A DNA stretch of 64,000 nucleotides from Sanyastnella coralliicola (GTDB lineage Bacteria; Bacteroidota; Bacteroidia; Flavobacteriales_D; Sanyastnellaceae). The position numbers were made by a program, and so were the translations under genes. Below, piece after piece: positions 23,217 through 32,127 of the stretch; position 1 is the first letter of the stretch, and every line of letters starts with the position of its first letter. The notes below the pieces were generated by a model that saw only the letters and a program-made list of their open reading frames with translations, had not been told where the DNA came from and did not search any database. The stretch lies in contig NZ_CP132543.1 in assembly GCF_030845195.1 (NCBI RefSeq), forward strand, positions 2,497,501 through 2,561,500, in the 5' to 3' direction.

Positions 23217-24578
23217 ATGATCGCTCAAATCGCATTTGTGCTTGTATTCGCTGCAGGCATCTTCCTCTTTGCACGACGGGTGCGAGAGATCAGACGTAAC
23301 ATTAGTATTGGACAAGCAGTCGACCGCACGGATCGCAAGAACGAGCGTTGGCGCACAATGACCATGGTAGCCCTAGGGCAATCGAAAATGGTTGCTCGTC
23401 CAATCGCTGGATTCCTCCACCTCTTGGTGTACGTAGGGTTCGTCTTAATCAACATTGAAGTACTAGAGATCGTCCTTGACGGTATTACTGGACATCACCG
23501 ACTCTTCGCGAGTTTCGGCGGCGGTGTTTACGACGCGCTCATTGGAGCCTTTGAGATTCTTGCTGCGCTGGTATTGATTGCCTGTGTGGTTTTCTTGATC
23601 CGACGAAACGTGATCAACATTCGCCGTTTCCGTATGAAGGAAATGGACGGATGGCCGAAGTCAGACGCCAACATCATTCTTGTAGCAGAAGTGCTCTTGA
23701 TGTTTGCTCTGTTGAGCATGAATGCCTGCGACGCTTTGCTGCAAGGGAAAGTGGCTGAACTGATGGCTGCAGGACAAGAAATCCCTGAGGCACTTTCACA
23801 TTACATTGAAGCTGGGTCGTTCCCTGTCAGCTCTATGCTGCAACCGCTGTACGCTGGTATGGACGTTGACGGTCTGATCATGACTGAGCGCTTCATGTGG
23901 TGGTTCCACATTATCGGAATCCTCGCCTTCCTTGTGTACGTGCCTTACTCTAAGCACTTCCACATTATCATGGCGTTCCCAAATACTTGGTACAGCAAGC
24001 TGGAACCTAAGGGACAAATGACCAACATGGAAGCAGTGACCAACGAGGTGAAGCTGATGCTTGACCCTTCTGCTGATCCGTACGCAGCGCCACCCGCTGA
24101 TGCGGCTCCTGTGAAATTCGGAGCGAAGGATGTGCAAGACTTGACATGGAAGCAGTTGTTCGACTCATACACTTGTACTGAGTGTGGTCGATGCTCAAGT
24201 GAGTGTCCTGCGAACCAAACAGGAAAACTACTTTCTCCACGTAAGATCATGATGGATACACGTGATCGACTGGAAGAAGTTGGAAAGAATATTCAAAGCG
24301 ATGGCAGCATCAAAGACGACGGCAAGTCGCTGCTTCGCGATTACATCTCTGAAGAAGAATTGTGGGCGTGTACTACATGTAATGCTTGTACAGAAGCTTG
24401 TCCGGTCAACATTGATCCGGTAAGCATCATCCTTGATCTACGTCGTCACTTGATCATGGAAGAATCGAAATCACCGGAATCGATCACGTCTATGTTTAAC
24501 AACGTAGAAAACAACGGAGCACCATGGGCCTTCCCTGCTGCTGATCGAGGAAAGTGGATCGAAGAACTTAACGCGTAA
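23217..24578 (+). CDS. Membrane iron-sulfur protein, heterodisulfide-reductase-like (HdrC/GlpC type)
   Basis: 453 residues: several N-terminal membrane helices (about 1-17, 62-83, 95-127, 150-165, 225-245) resembling a DsrM/NarI-type heme b domain, and a C-terminal ferredoxin-like domain with two 4Fe-4S sets, CTECGRCSSECP (Cys320, 323, 326, 330) and CTTCNACTEACP (Cys385, 388, 391, 395). It is followed 5 bp later by a CCG-domain protein; the pair is a two-subunit electron-transfer reductase module common in Bacteroidota. Donor and acceptor are unknown. Confidence 0.88.
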   Translation: MIAQIAFVLVFAAGIFLFARRVREIRRNISIGQAVDRTDRKNERWRTMTMVALGQSKMVARPIAGFLHLLVYVGFVLINIEVLEIVLDGITGHHRLFASFGGGVYDALIGAFEILAALVLIACVVFLIRRNVINIRRFRMKEMDGWPKSDANIILVAEVLLMFALLSMNACDALLQGKVAELMAAGQEIPEALSHYIEAGSFPVSSMLQPLYAGMDVDGLIMTERFMWWFHIIGILAFLVYVPYSKHFHIIMAFPNTWYSKLEPKGQMTNMEAVTNEVKLMLDPSADPYAAPPADAAPVKFGAKDVQDLTWKQLFDSYTCTECGRCSSECPANQTGKLLSPRKIMMDTRDRLEEVGKNIQSDGSIKDDGKSLLRDYISEEELWACTTCNACTEACPVNIDPVSIILDLRRHLIMEESKSPESITSMFNNVENNGAPWAFPAADRGKWIEELNA

Positions 24579-24583
24579 GAAAG

Positions 24584-25387
24584 ATGGCTGAACATATTAC
24601 TGTACCAACCGTAGCGCAATTGGTCAGCGCTGGAGAAGTGCCTGAAATCCTATTCTGGGTAGGCTGCTCTGGAAGTTTTGATGACCGCGCAAAGAAAATC
24701 ACCAAAGCGATCGTTCGCATTCTTCATCATGCAGGTGTCAAGTACGCCGTGCTTGGTGCAGAAGAAACGTGTACCGGTGATCCTGCAAAGCGAGCTGGAA
24801 ATGAATTCCTTTTCCAGATGCAAGCCATGCAGAACATCATGGTCTTGAACGGCTATGAAATCAAGAAGATCGTCACTGGTTGTCCGCACTGCTTCAACAT
24901 CTTGAAGAACGAATACCCCGAGCTCGGAGGTAACTACGAGGTCATGCACCATACACAGCTCATTAACGACCTGATCAAAGAAGGAAAGCTTGCGATCAAA
25001 GGCGGTGAATCTTTCAAAGGTCGTCGTATCACATTCCACGATCCTTGTTACTTAGGACGTGCAAATGATGTGTACGAAGCTCCTCGTGAAGCGCTGCAAG
25101 CCTTGGATGCTGAGCTCGTTGAAATGCGCCGTTGTAAGCAGAAAGGATTATGCTGTGGTGCCGGTGGTGCTCAGATGTTCAAAGAAGCGGAACCTGGCAA
25201 CAAAGAGGTGAACGTAGAGCGCACTGAAGATGCGCTTGAAGTGAAGCCGAACGTGATTGCTACGGGTTGTCCGTTCTGTAACACCATGATGACTGATGGT
25301 GTGAAGAATTTCGAAAAAGAAGACAGTGTAGAAGTAAAGGATGTGGCAGAGCTGATTGCTGAAGCTGCAGACCTCCTTCCATCCTAA
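24584..25387 (+). CDS. CCG-domain iron-sulfur protein, heterodisulfide-reductase subunit B-like
   Basis: 267 residues with two cysteine-rich CCG-type motifs: TGCPHCFN (Cys100, Cys103) with HDPCYLGR and CCGAGG (Cys190-191), then GCPFCNTMM (Cys229, Cys232). This family binds a catalytic or relay Fe-S cluster in HdrB, GlpC and LutA-type enzymes. No signal peptide; it would sit on the cytoplasmic face of the membrane partner encoded just before. Substrate unknown; family assignment is firm. Confidence 0.88.
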   Translation: MAEHITVPTVAQLVSAGEVPEILFWVGCSGSFDDRAKKITKAIVRILHHAGVKYAVLGAEETCTGDPAKRAGNEFLFQMQAMQNIMVLNGYEIKKIVTGCPHCFNILKNEYPELGGNYEVMHHTQLINDLIKEGKLAIKGGESFKGRRITFHDPCYLGRANDVYEAPREALQALDAELVEMRRCKQKGLCCGAGGAQMFKEAEPGNKEVNVERTEDALEVKPNVIATGCPFCNTMMTDGVKNFEKEDSVEVKDVAELIAEAADLLPS

Positions 25388-25449
25388 CGTTTTTTTAGCC
25401 TTTTGAGGTAGTCAATTTGGCTATCTTTACCCACTCCAAAATCAACTTG

Positions 25450-26196
25450 ATGAAATTACTTGAAGGAAAGGTGGCGATCATCACTGGTGCCTCTCGCGGT
25501 ATCGGAAAAGGAATCGCTGAATCTTTTGTTGCCCATGGGGCTAAAGTCGCTTTTACTTACCTCTCTAGCGAGGAAAAGGCGCGTGCCCTTGAAGCTGAGC
25601 TCTCTGCCAATGGCGGAGAAGCGAAAGGTTTCCGCTCAGATGCTTCGAAATTCGATGAAGCACAGAAGCTTGTAGAAGAGGTAGTTGCCCACTTCGGTAC
25701 GGTAGATATTCTAATCAACAACGCTGGAATCACTCGTGATACACTCTTGATGCGAATGAGCGAAGAGCAGTGGGACGAAGTAATGGAGATTAACTTGAAG
25801 TCTTGTTTCAACCTGACAAAGGGTGTGTTGCGCACAATGCTGAAAGCGCGTAGCGGTAGCATCATCAACATGAGCTCTGTGGTTGGAGTAAAAGGAAACG
25901 CTGGACAAGCAAACTACGCAGCATCAAAGGCTGGAATCCTCGGATTCACGAAGTCTGTAGCTGCGGAGCTTGGTTCTCGTAATATCCGTTGCAATGCGAT
26001 TGCTCCGGGATTCATTGAAACAGAAATGACAGGCGCCTTGGATGAGAAGGTAGTACAGGAATGGCGTGAAGCAATTCCATTAAAGCGTGGTGGTTCGCCT
26101 GAAGACGTTGCCAACCTCGCCATCTTCCTTGCATCAGACATGAGCGCATATATCACTGGTCAGACGATCAACGTCGACGGTGGAATGTTGATGTAA
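25450..26196 (+). CDS. fabG: 3-oxoacyl-[acyl-carrier-protein] reductase
   Basis: 248 residues from ATG 25450. The upstream frame to 25417 is rejected: the family N-terminus is MKLLEGKVAIITG, and a near-perfect box TATCTTTA at 25422-25429, with TTG 16 bp before it, falls inside the longer version. Rossmann motif GASRGIGKG (13-21), NNAG (90-93), and the SDR triad Ser143, Tyr156, Lys160, with the C-terminal GQTINVDGGMLM typical of FabG. It reduces 3-oxoacyl-ACP with NADPH in fatty acid elongation. Six bp before the next gene. Confidence 0.93.
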   Translation: MKLLEGKVAIITGASRGIGKGIAESFVAHGAKVAFTYLSSEEKARALEAELSANGGEAKGFRSDASKFDEAQKLVEEVVAHFGTVDILINNAGITRDTLLMRMSEEQWDEVMEINLKSCFNLTKGVLRTMLKARSGSIINMSSVVGVKGNAGQANYAASKAGILGFTKSVAAELGSRNIRCNAIAPGFIETEMTGALDEKVVQEWREAIPLKRGGSPEDVANLAIFLASDMSAYITGQTINVDGGMLM

Positions 26197-26202
26197 GCGC
26201 CG

Positions 26203-28290
26203 TTGGATATCCTGTTTGAACAACCGAATTGGCTGATTGCCGTGTGTCTGCTTCTGGCAGCACTGTTCGCTGTGTTCTTATACAGGAAAGATCGACTGAA
26301 CCGTCACCTTTCTATTGGAACCCGAGCTTTCCTCGGAATTCTTCGATTTGTTGCGCTCTTCTTGCTTTCTCTTTTCTTGTTGCACCCGCTGGTGAGAACC
26401 ATTAACCGAGAAGTAGAAGAACCGTTAGTTGTGGTTGTTCAAGACAATAGTGAATCATTGGTCATGGCCAAAGATTCAGCCTTTGTCAAGAACGAATGGC
26501 CTGCGCAACTCGATGATCTCATCAGTCAAATTGGTGATAAGTATAAAGTACGTCCGTACACTTTCGGAAGCACACTTCGAGAAGGTATTGACAGCATTTC
26601 ATTCACTGAGAAGTCGACAGACATCTCTAAGCTCTTTGATGGCATCTACAACCGATACAGCAATCGAAATATAGGCGCTGTCATCATTGCCTCTGATGGT
26701 ATCTACAACGAAGGAGCCGATCCACGTTACCAAAGTCGTAAGCTAGATGCTCCCGTCTTTACGATTGCTCTTGGTGATACCAGTGTGAAACGCGACATGC
26801 GTATAGCGGAAGTCGCGAATAACCGACTGGCTTACTTGGGCAATCAATTCCCTATTGAGATTACCACTGAGGGTAAGAAAGCGGCTGGTGAAACGGTTCG
26901 TATTTCTGTTTCCCATAAGGGAAATCAAGTTTGGAGCGAAAGCCTGACAATAACAGATGATTACGTCTTGGATACACGCCGTGCGGTGCTCGAAGCCAAA
27001 GAGGCTGGACTGCAGCGCTACGTTATCACAGTTTCCACGATTGACAATGAGGTAACCACTGCGAATAACCGTTGGGAGGTCTTTATCGATGTTTTGGAGA
27101 CTCGCCAGAAGATCTTGATCCTTGCGGAAGCTCCACATCCTGATGTTGCTGCTTTGCGCAGTGCGATTAGCTCGAACCTGAATTACGAAGTAGAGAGTGT
27201 CATCGCTGAGAACTACGAAGGAGATCTGGAAGACGAAAGCTTGGTCATCTTCCACGGCATTCCGGTTTCGAATAACACGGGAACCAAGATGCTTCTGAAA
27301 GCGCTCAAGGAAGGTATTCCTTCCCTTGTCGTGCTTACTCAGCAAACCAATATGAACGCCTTCAACAACTTGAAGATGGGCTATGCTTTGAAAGCATACA
27401 ATGGCACCAGCAATGATGTTGGAGGAACATTCGCTAAAGGCTTCCCTTACTTCCAGGTTGATGATGAGACACAAGCGTTGATTCGTGAGCTACCTCCGTT
27501 AGCTGTTCCTTTCGGAGATCTTCAATCGGTTGAGGGTTCGGTAAATATGATCAGCCAACGTGTGGGGAACATTGAGACGGATCTTCCATTGATTTCCTTC
27601 AACCAAGTCAACGGTACAAAGGTGGGTGTCATCACGGGTGAAGGCATTTGGCGTTGGCGAATGGTGAGCTACCTCAAGCGAGATAGCCATGAAGCATTTG
27701 ACGGCCTCATTTCAAGTGTGGTTCAATACATGGCCAACCGCGAAGACCGTCGTCAATTCCGTATTGACGCGCCACGTGATCTCCTCGAGAATGAGCGCAT
27801 GGTGTTCAACGCTGAGGTGTACAATGACAGTTACGAAGCCATCACTGACCCTGAAGTTGCGTTGACCTTGACTTCTGTTGATGGTAGCAATTATGATTTC
27901 GCCTTTGGGCGGAACGGCGATTTCTATCGCCTTGATGCTGGCCTTCTTCCCGTAGGAGACTATAACTGGGAAGCTTCAACCATCATCGGCGGAAGAAACT
28001 ACTCCGAACGCGGAAGCCTCTCCATTGCTCCCGTACAACTCGAAATGGCCACCACAACGGCTGACCACAAACTCCTCTACCAACTCGCCATCGACAACGG
28101 CGGCGACATGGTTTACCCAGATCAAGTAGCGCAACTCGCCACCATGATCGAAGAAAGCGGCAACGCGGTCGCTGTTTCATACGAGCGCAAAAAGCTCTCA
28201 GACCTCATCAACTTGCCATGGATTTTGGGGTTAATTCTACTTCTGCTCAGTCTGGAGTGGCTCTTAAGAAAACGCTCAGGCTCTTATTAG
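26203..28290 (+). CDS. Large membrane protein with VWA-like domain (BatA-related in layout)
   Basis: 695 residues, TTG start. Two N-terminal helices (about 9-27 and 42-63), then a domain beginning PLVVVVQDNSESL whose D-x-S-x-S (Asp81-Ser85) fits the metal-ion site of a von Willebrand A fold, followed by beta-rich segments and one C-terminal helix (about 671-689) with a basic end. The helix-helix-VWA-beta-helix arrangement is found in Bacteroidota proteins encoded near fabG and often annotated simply as membrane protein. Probably an envelope scaffold; function unknown. Confidence 0.7.
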   Translation: MDILFEQPNWLIAVCLLLAALFAVFLYRKDRLNRHLSIGTRAFLGILRFVALFLLSLFLLHPLVRTINREVEEPLVVVVQDNSESLVMAKDSAFVKNEWPAQLDDLISQIGDKYKVRPYTFGSTLREGIDSISFTEKSTDISKLFDGIYNRYSNRNIGAVIIASDGIYNEGADPRYQSRKLDAPVFTIALGDTSVKRDMRIAEVANNRLAYLGNQFPIEITTEGKKAAGETVRISVSHKGNQVWSESLTITDDYVLDTRRAVLEAKEAGLQRYVITVSTIDNEVTTANNRWEVFIDVLETRQKILILAEAPHPDVAALRSAISSNLNYEVESVIAENYEGDLEDESLVIFHGIPVSNNTGTKMLLKALKEGIPSLVVLTQQTNMNAFNNLKMGYALKAYNGTSNDVGGTFAKGFPYFQVDDETQALIRELPPLAVPFGDLQSVEGSVNMISQRVGNIETDLPLISFNQVNGTKVGVITGEGIWRWRMVSYLKRDSHEAFDGLISSVVQYMANREDRRQFRIDAPRDLLENERMVFNAEVYNDSYEAITDPEVALTLTSVDGSNYDFAFGRNGDFYRLDAGLLPVGDYNWEASTIIGGRNYSERGSLSIAPVQLEMATTTADHKLLYQLAIDNGGDMVYPDQVAQLATMIEESGNAVAVSYERKKLSDLINLPWILGLILLLLSLEWLLRKRSGSY

Positions 28291-28293
28291 GAA

Positions 28294-28342
28294 TGCGGGT
28301 TGCGGGTTGCGGAACGCGGTGTGGAATGTGGAATGTGGAATG
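28294..28342. repeat. Heptamer array, TGCGGGT to TGGAATG, x7
   Basis: TGCGGGT x2, TGCGGAA, CGCGGTG, TGGAATG x3: again a change of word without loss of the 7-bp register. It begins 3 bp after the upstream stop codon. Confidence 0.85.
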
Positions 28343-28369
28343 AATCTAACGAATAAAGAATCCACGAAC

Positions 28370-28510
28370 TAACGCCTATAGCCTAAAGCCTAACGCCTAC
28401 CGAGCATGCTATCCAGCCGAAGGCGAACTAATCATGCTGGTTCCGGCGTCCGGCATCCGGCGTCCGTAACACTCCGCATTACTAACGCCTATAGCCTAAA
28501 GCCTAACGCC
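28370..28510. repeat. TANNGCC heptamers, REP-like module, CCGGCNT heptamers, TANNGCC heptamers
   Basis: TAACGCC, TATAGCC, TAAAGCC, TAACGCC (28370-28397); a weak hairpin GCC-GAA-GGC (28416-28424) with ACTAATCATGCTG; CCGGCGT, CCGGCAT, CCGGCGT, CCGTAAC (28443-28470); then the identical TANNGCC four-unit block again (28483-28510). With the array at 28294 this accounts for most of the 324-bp gap; I see no gene there. Confidence 0.85.
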
Positions 28511-28614
28511 TCCCCAAGCCCCATTCACCTTACTCCGGCTCCCGTTCCCCATACTTTGAAACAAACAGACGTGTTCTGGGCTTAATTTGACGGTATCTAT
28601 TAAACCCTCATATC

Positions 28615-29445
28615 ATGGCGAACAATCCTAATACACGACTCTTGAAATTCGGGATACCTGTTATTGCTGGTATCGTGATTCTTGTGGTCTTTTGGTCATC
28701 CTTTACTGTTACTATCCCCTCGGGTCATGCTGGATTGATGTTCCACACATTTGGTAGTGGTATCAATACAGAAGAAGCTCCGCTCGGACAAGGATTCCAT
28801 TTTAAAGCTCCTTGGAATAAAGTGATTCAATACGAGGTCCGACAGCAGCAGCGTATGGAACATTTGAGTGTCCTCTCATCGAATCTTTTGAAGATTGAGA
28901 TGGACTTGACTGTGTTCTTTCAACCGATATACAATAAGCTAGGTTACTTGGAAGTTGAACGTTCTAAGGATTATCAAGATAAAGTGATCGTTCCAGCTAT
29001 GCGGTCAGTTGCCCGTGAAGTCATTGCCAAGTATTTACCTGAAGAGATCAATACAACCAAGCGCGAGCAGATTCAGAATGAGATTACCTCCGCCTTAGCT
29101 GCAAAATTTGAAGACAATTACGTCCAGTTGAATGACGTACTTCTTCGCAACATCAAGCTACCGCCGAAATTGGAAGAAGCCATTGAACGGAAACTACAGC
29201 AAGAGCAAGAAAGCTTAGAGTATGAATTCCGCATTGAAAAAGCGAGAAAAGAAGCAGAACGCAAACGCATCGAAGCAACTGGGATTCGTGATTTCCAAGA
29301 CATCGTATCTGATGGTGTAACAGATGATCTACTCAAGTGGAAAGGAATCGAAGCCACCCAAGCACTTGCTGAATCCGAAAATGCGAAGGTCATTGTCATC
29401 GGTTCAGGTGAAGACGGGTTGCCGATTATTTTAGGAGGAAACTAG
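28615..29445 (+). CDS. Prohibitin-family (SPFH/Band 7) membrane protein
   Basis: 276 residues: N-terminal helix (about 13-32), SPFH domain (about 35-200: PSGHAGLMFHTFG, EEAPLGQGFHF, RSVAREVIAKYLPEEI) and a charged coiled-coil (about 190-235: KARKEAERKRIEATGIRDFQ), then a short C-terminus. Prohibitin-like proteins form rings on the membrane and in bacteria often act with FtsH; ftsH is in this window at 37259 but in another operon. Isolated gene with repeats on both sides. Confidence 0.9.
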   Translation: MANNPNTRLLKFGIPVIAGIVILVVFWSSFTVTIPSGHAGLMFHTFGSGINTEEAPLGQGFHFKAPWNKVIQYEVRQQQRMEHLSVLSSNLLKIEMDLTVFFQPIYNKLGYLEVERSKDYQDKVIVPAMRSVAREVIAKYLPEEINTTKREQIQNEITSALAAKFEDNYVQLNDVLLRNIKLPPKLEEAIERKLQQEQESLEYEFRIEKARKEAERKRIEATGIRDFQDIVSDGVTDDLLKWKGIEATQALAESENAKVIVIGSGEDGLPIILGGN

Positions 29446-29451
29446 TTTTAA

Positions 29452-29568
29452 GGCTTATGGCCTAGGGCTTAAGGCGTAAGGGGGAGCAATCATGTTGGTT
29501 CCGGCGTCCGGCATCCGGCGTCCGTATAACCTCGCATTACTAACGCCTATAGCCTAAAGCCTAACGCC
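29452..29568. repeat. GGCNTAN x4, CCGGCNT x4 and TANNGCC x4 heptamer blocks
   Basis: GGCTTAT, GGCCTAG, GGCTTAA, GGCGTAA (29452-29479); AATCATGTTGGTT then CCGGCGT, CCGGCAT, CCGGCGT, CCGTATA (29501-29528); then TAACGCC, TATAGCC, TAAAGCC, TAACGCC (29541-29568). The GGCNTAN and TANNGCC blocks are inverted relative to each other. Confidence 0.85.
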
Positions 29569-29648
29569 TAGCCATGCCCACAAGGCATTGTGAGTTCTTC
29601 TCCCACACCGTAAGATGAACGACGCCAGTTTACCCCTACCTTCCATCT

Positions 29649-30278
29649 ATGGAAAGAAGCTGGCGCTCTAAACGACGAATTCGAAGACTTGCTATTGTGT
29701 TGGGAGTGATTGTGCTCCTTGGGGCTTTACACAAACCTATTCTGCGTGGAATGGGGTCTTTTTTGATTGCAGAAGATCCGAAGACGCCGAGTTCGGCTTT
29801 GATTGTCTTGGGTGGAAATAGCTTTGAACGTGGGATTGAAGCAGCGAAGCTGTATGAAGAAGGCTTAGCTGATCACATCGTTTGTACCGGAGGAAACATC
29901 CCTACGGTGCTTTCTGCACTCGACAACGAGATGTACGAATCAGAAGTAACCAGAATCTACCTGGGGAACAATAACGTGCCTATAGAAAAGATTACGGCCC
30001 TTACGGGAAGCACTAGCACCAAAGAGGAGTCATACGAGGTCAGAGAATGGTGTGATGCCAATAACGTCGAATCAATTACAGTCATCTCCAGCTCGTTTCA
30101 TTTGAGAAGGGTACGCATGGTCTTTGAAGAAGCGTTCGAAGACAGCAACACCAAGGTCTACTATCGAGGAGCCTCACCTCAGAATTACGAAGTCGAAGAA
30201 TGGTGGAAAGCCGAAGGCGGATTGATCTTCGTGTTTAACGAATATGCGAAGTACGCGTACTATCTGATTAAGTTCTAG
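29649..30278 (+). CDS. YdcF/SanA-like DUF218 membrane protein
   Basis: 209 residues: short basic N-terminus, one helix (about 13-27), then a DUF218 domain (about 48-200) with SALIVLGGNSFERGIEAAKL, IVCTGG, STSTKEESYEVREWC and VISSSFHLRRV. This family is tied to envelope biogenesis (SanA, ElyC, YdcF) but its biochemical role is poorly known. Single gene between repeat blocks. Confidence 0.85.
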   Translation: MERSWRSKRRIRRLAIVLGVIVLLGALHKPILRGMGSFLIAEDPKTPSSALIVLGGNSFERGIEAAKLYEEGLADHIVCTGGNIPTVLSALDNEMYESEVTRIYLGNNNVPIEKITALTGSTSTKEESYEVREWCDANNVESITVISSSFHLRRVRMVFEEAFEDSNTKVYYRGASPQNYEVEEWWKAEGGLIFVFNEYAKYAYYLIKF

Positions 30279-30279
30279 T

Positions 30280-30414
30280 GTAGGCGGTATGCGGTATGCG
30301 GTATGCGGTATGCAGTAGGCTGTATGCTGGATAGTTCGTGGTTCGTGGAATGTGGAATGAATTTAACGAATACGGAATCCACGAACTAACGCCTATAGCC
30401 TAAAGCCTAAAGCC
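30280..30414. repeat. GTATGCG-type heptamers x12, then TANNGCC x4
   Basis: GTAGGCG, GTATGCG x3, GTATGCA, GTAGGCT, GTATGCT, GGATAGT, TCGTGGT, TCGTGGA, ATGTGGA, ATGAATT (30280-30363) stay in one register; then TAACGCC, TATAGCC, TAAAGCC, TAAAGCC (30387-30414). Begins one base after the YdcF-like stop codon. Confidence 0.88.
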
Positions 30415-30424
30415 TCCTAAAGAG

Positions 30425-30455
30425 AAAAAAAAACGCCCTACCATTCGGTAGAGCG
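30425..30455 (-). terminator. Rho-independent terminator of rpmB
   Basis: On the minus strand: a 9-bp stem (30455-30447 with 30442-30434) containing one U-G wobble, loop GAAT, then nine T. The wobble pairs only on the minus-strand RNA, which fixes the direction. Confidence 0.85.
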
Positions 30456-30484
30456 CAGAATATATTGGTTGGTTGGTAAGGTTC

Positions 30485-30727
30485 TTACTCTCCAGTGTAT
30501 ACTCCTTCAGTCTTAGCGCGCTTAATCGCTTCTTCGATACCGATCTTATTCACGGTGCGAAGTGCTGAAGTTGAAATACGTAGTTTCACCCAACGATCCT
30601 CAGATGGGATGTAGAATTTCTTATCTACAAGGTTTGGGTAAAAACGGCGCTTCGTTTTACGGTTCGAGTGGGAAACGTTGTTTCCTACCATCATTCGCTT
30701 TCCAGTAAGCTGACATACTCGTGCCAT
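30485..30727 (-). CDS. rpmB: Large-subunit ribosomal protein bL28
   Basis: 80 residues, full length. Begins MARVCQLTGKRMMVGNNVSHS, which is diagnostic for bL28 of this phylum, and has RRFYPNLVDKKFYI and LRISTSALRTVNKIGIEEA. Transcribed leftward, 72 bp after cinA, ending in a strong terminator. In many Flavobacteriia rpmB is followed by rpmG, a DUF4295 gene and ftsY; none of these follows here. Confidence 0.97.
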   Translation of the reverse strand: MARVCQLTGKRMMVGNNVSHSNRKTKRRFYPNLVDKKFYIPSEDRWVKLRISTSALRTVNKIGIEEAIKRAKTEGVYTGE

Positions 30728-30799
30728 CGTCTTCTTCTTTTACTAGGTTCCTTAAAAGGGAGTGCAAAGAAACGCAATTTCTTACGAACCGCAAAGGTT

Positions 30800-32041
30800 C
30801 TACCCTAAAATTTCGTCCCTTACCATCGATAAAGCCATGTGTACGGCTCGATCTATATTTCTAGCCCGGTCTTTTCCGAATCGGAACTCCTTGGCAATCG
30901 TTCCTTTAGCTGAGCTTACGGCAATCCATACAAGACCTACTGGTTTTTCATCTGAACCTCCTGAAGGTCCGGCTACTCCGCTTGTCGCTACGGCGTAGTC
31001 AACTCCGAATTTTGATCGGGCTCCTTCGGCCATTTCACGCACCGTGGCCTCACTTACTGCTCCGTGCACCATGAGCGTTTCGTGTTTTACGCCAAGCTCG
31101 CCTTCCTTGATGTCATTGTGGTAAGCAATGGTTGATCCCATGAAATAAGCTGAGGCACCAGGTATCGCTGTTAGGGCAGAAGCAATCCTTCCCCCAGTGC
31201 AGCTTTCCGCGCTAGCGAAAGTCAAACCTTGATCTGTCAAAAGACGCGACAAAGTGAACTGAATGGCTTCATCTTGCTCAGCGTAGACGTACTTCCCTGC
31301 AAGTGAAATAAACTCATCCGCTTTACGACGCACCTTCGCTTTAATCGCCTCAGCGTCAGGTCCGATCGAGGTCAGGCGCACCTTCACGCTGGTATATGAA
31401 GGCAAGTAAGCGATGCTGATCCCTTCAGCCTCCAATGAATCTTCCCAGTCTTGCACCATATCCGACAAACGACTCTCCCCTATTCCTTGCGTCATCATTG
31501 TCAAGTGCTCAATGTGAGGTGTCTCAAAGCGCTCTTGAATCATGCGCAACAGGTGATTGTCGACGATTCCTTTCATCTCAAAAGGAACGCCCGGCATGGA
31601 AACGAACACTGTTCCGTCATGATCAAACCACATTCCTTGGGCAGTTCCTCGAAGGTTTTCTACCGGCATACATTTCGCTGGCAAGGCCGCTTGTTGACGG
31701 TTTACTTCTAGAATTGGAATTCCGCGACCAGCGAAATAAGATTCAATACGCTCACGAATATCATCGTGCATGACCAACTCGGTATCGAAGTACTCGCACA
31801 AGGTCTTCTTGGTGATATCATCTCGGGTCGGACCTAATCCACCCGTCATCAAAATCAGATCAGCACGTTCACTTGCCTCTTTCAAGGAAGACAGAATGTG
31901 TTCTCTGGTATCTGCAATGCTGGTGATCTGTGCCACGCTGACCCCAATGCTATTGAGGCGCTTCGCCATCCAGGCTGAATTGGTATCTACGGTTTGTCCG
32001 ATGAGGATCTCATCTCCGATGGTGATGATCTCTGCGCGCAT
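30800..32041 (-). CDS. cinA: CinA-family protein (competence/damage-inducible; nicotinamide-nucleotide amidase domain)
   Basis: 413 residues, two domains: an N-terminal MoCF-like domain (about 1-165: EIITIGDEILIGQTVDTNS, LMTGGLGPTRDDITK) and a C-terminal CinA amidase domain (about 255-410: SAESCTGGRIASAL, TSGVAGPSGGSDEKPVGLVW). The C-terminal family deamidates NMN in NAD recycling. Followed by rpmB on the same strand, a common pairing in this phylum. The gene carries a perfect copy of the TTCCGCGNTAGCGAA word at 31205-31219. Confidence 0.95.
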   Translation of the reverse strand: MRAEIITIGDEILIGQTVDTNSAWMAKRLNSIGVSVAQITSIADTREHILSSLKEASERADLILMTGGLGPTRDDITKKTLCEYFDTELVMHDDIRERIESYFAGRGIPILEVNRQQAALPAKCMPVENLRGTAQGMWFDHDGTVFVSMPGVPFEMKGIVDNHLLRMIQERFETPHIEHLTMMTQGIGESRLSDMVQDWEDSLEAEGISIAYLPSYTSVKVRLTSIGPDAEAIKAKVRRKADEFISLAGKYVYAEQDEAIQFTLSRLLTDQGLTFASAESCTGGRIASALTAIPGASAYFMGSTIAYHNDIKEGELGVKHETLMVHGAVSEATVREMAEGARSKFGVDYAVATSGVAGPSGGSDEKPVGLVWIAVSSAKGTIAKEFRFGKDRARNIDRAVHMALSMVRDEILG

Positions 32042-32102
32042 GCTCTTCTCTAATTAGGCGCCGCAAGTTACCGCCTTTCGGTAAAGCGGCACAATTTCTG
32101 CG

Positions 32103-32110
32103 TACGTTTG
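32103..32110 (+). promoter_or_regulatory. Candidate -7 promoter box TACGTTTG
   Basis: Perfect TAnnTTTG, 17 bp before the ATG of the DUF4197 lipoprotein gene, in the gap divergent from cinA. Confidence 0.55.
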
Positions 32111-32127
32111 ACAAACAAAATAACCCC

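Noticed and set aside
26203-28290. BatA of an aerotolerance operon
   Set aside because: The MIDAS-like motif and topology are similar, but no MoxR ATPase, DUF58 protein or other bat genes are adjacent, so only the layout is noted.
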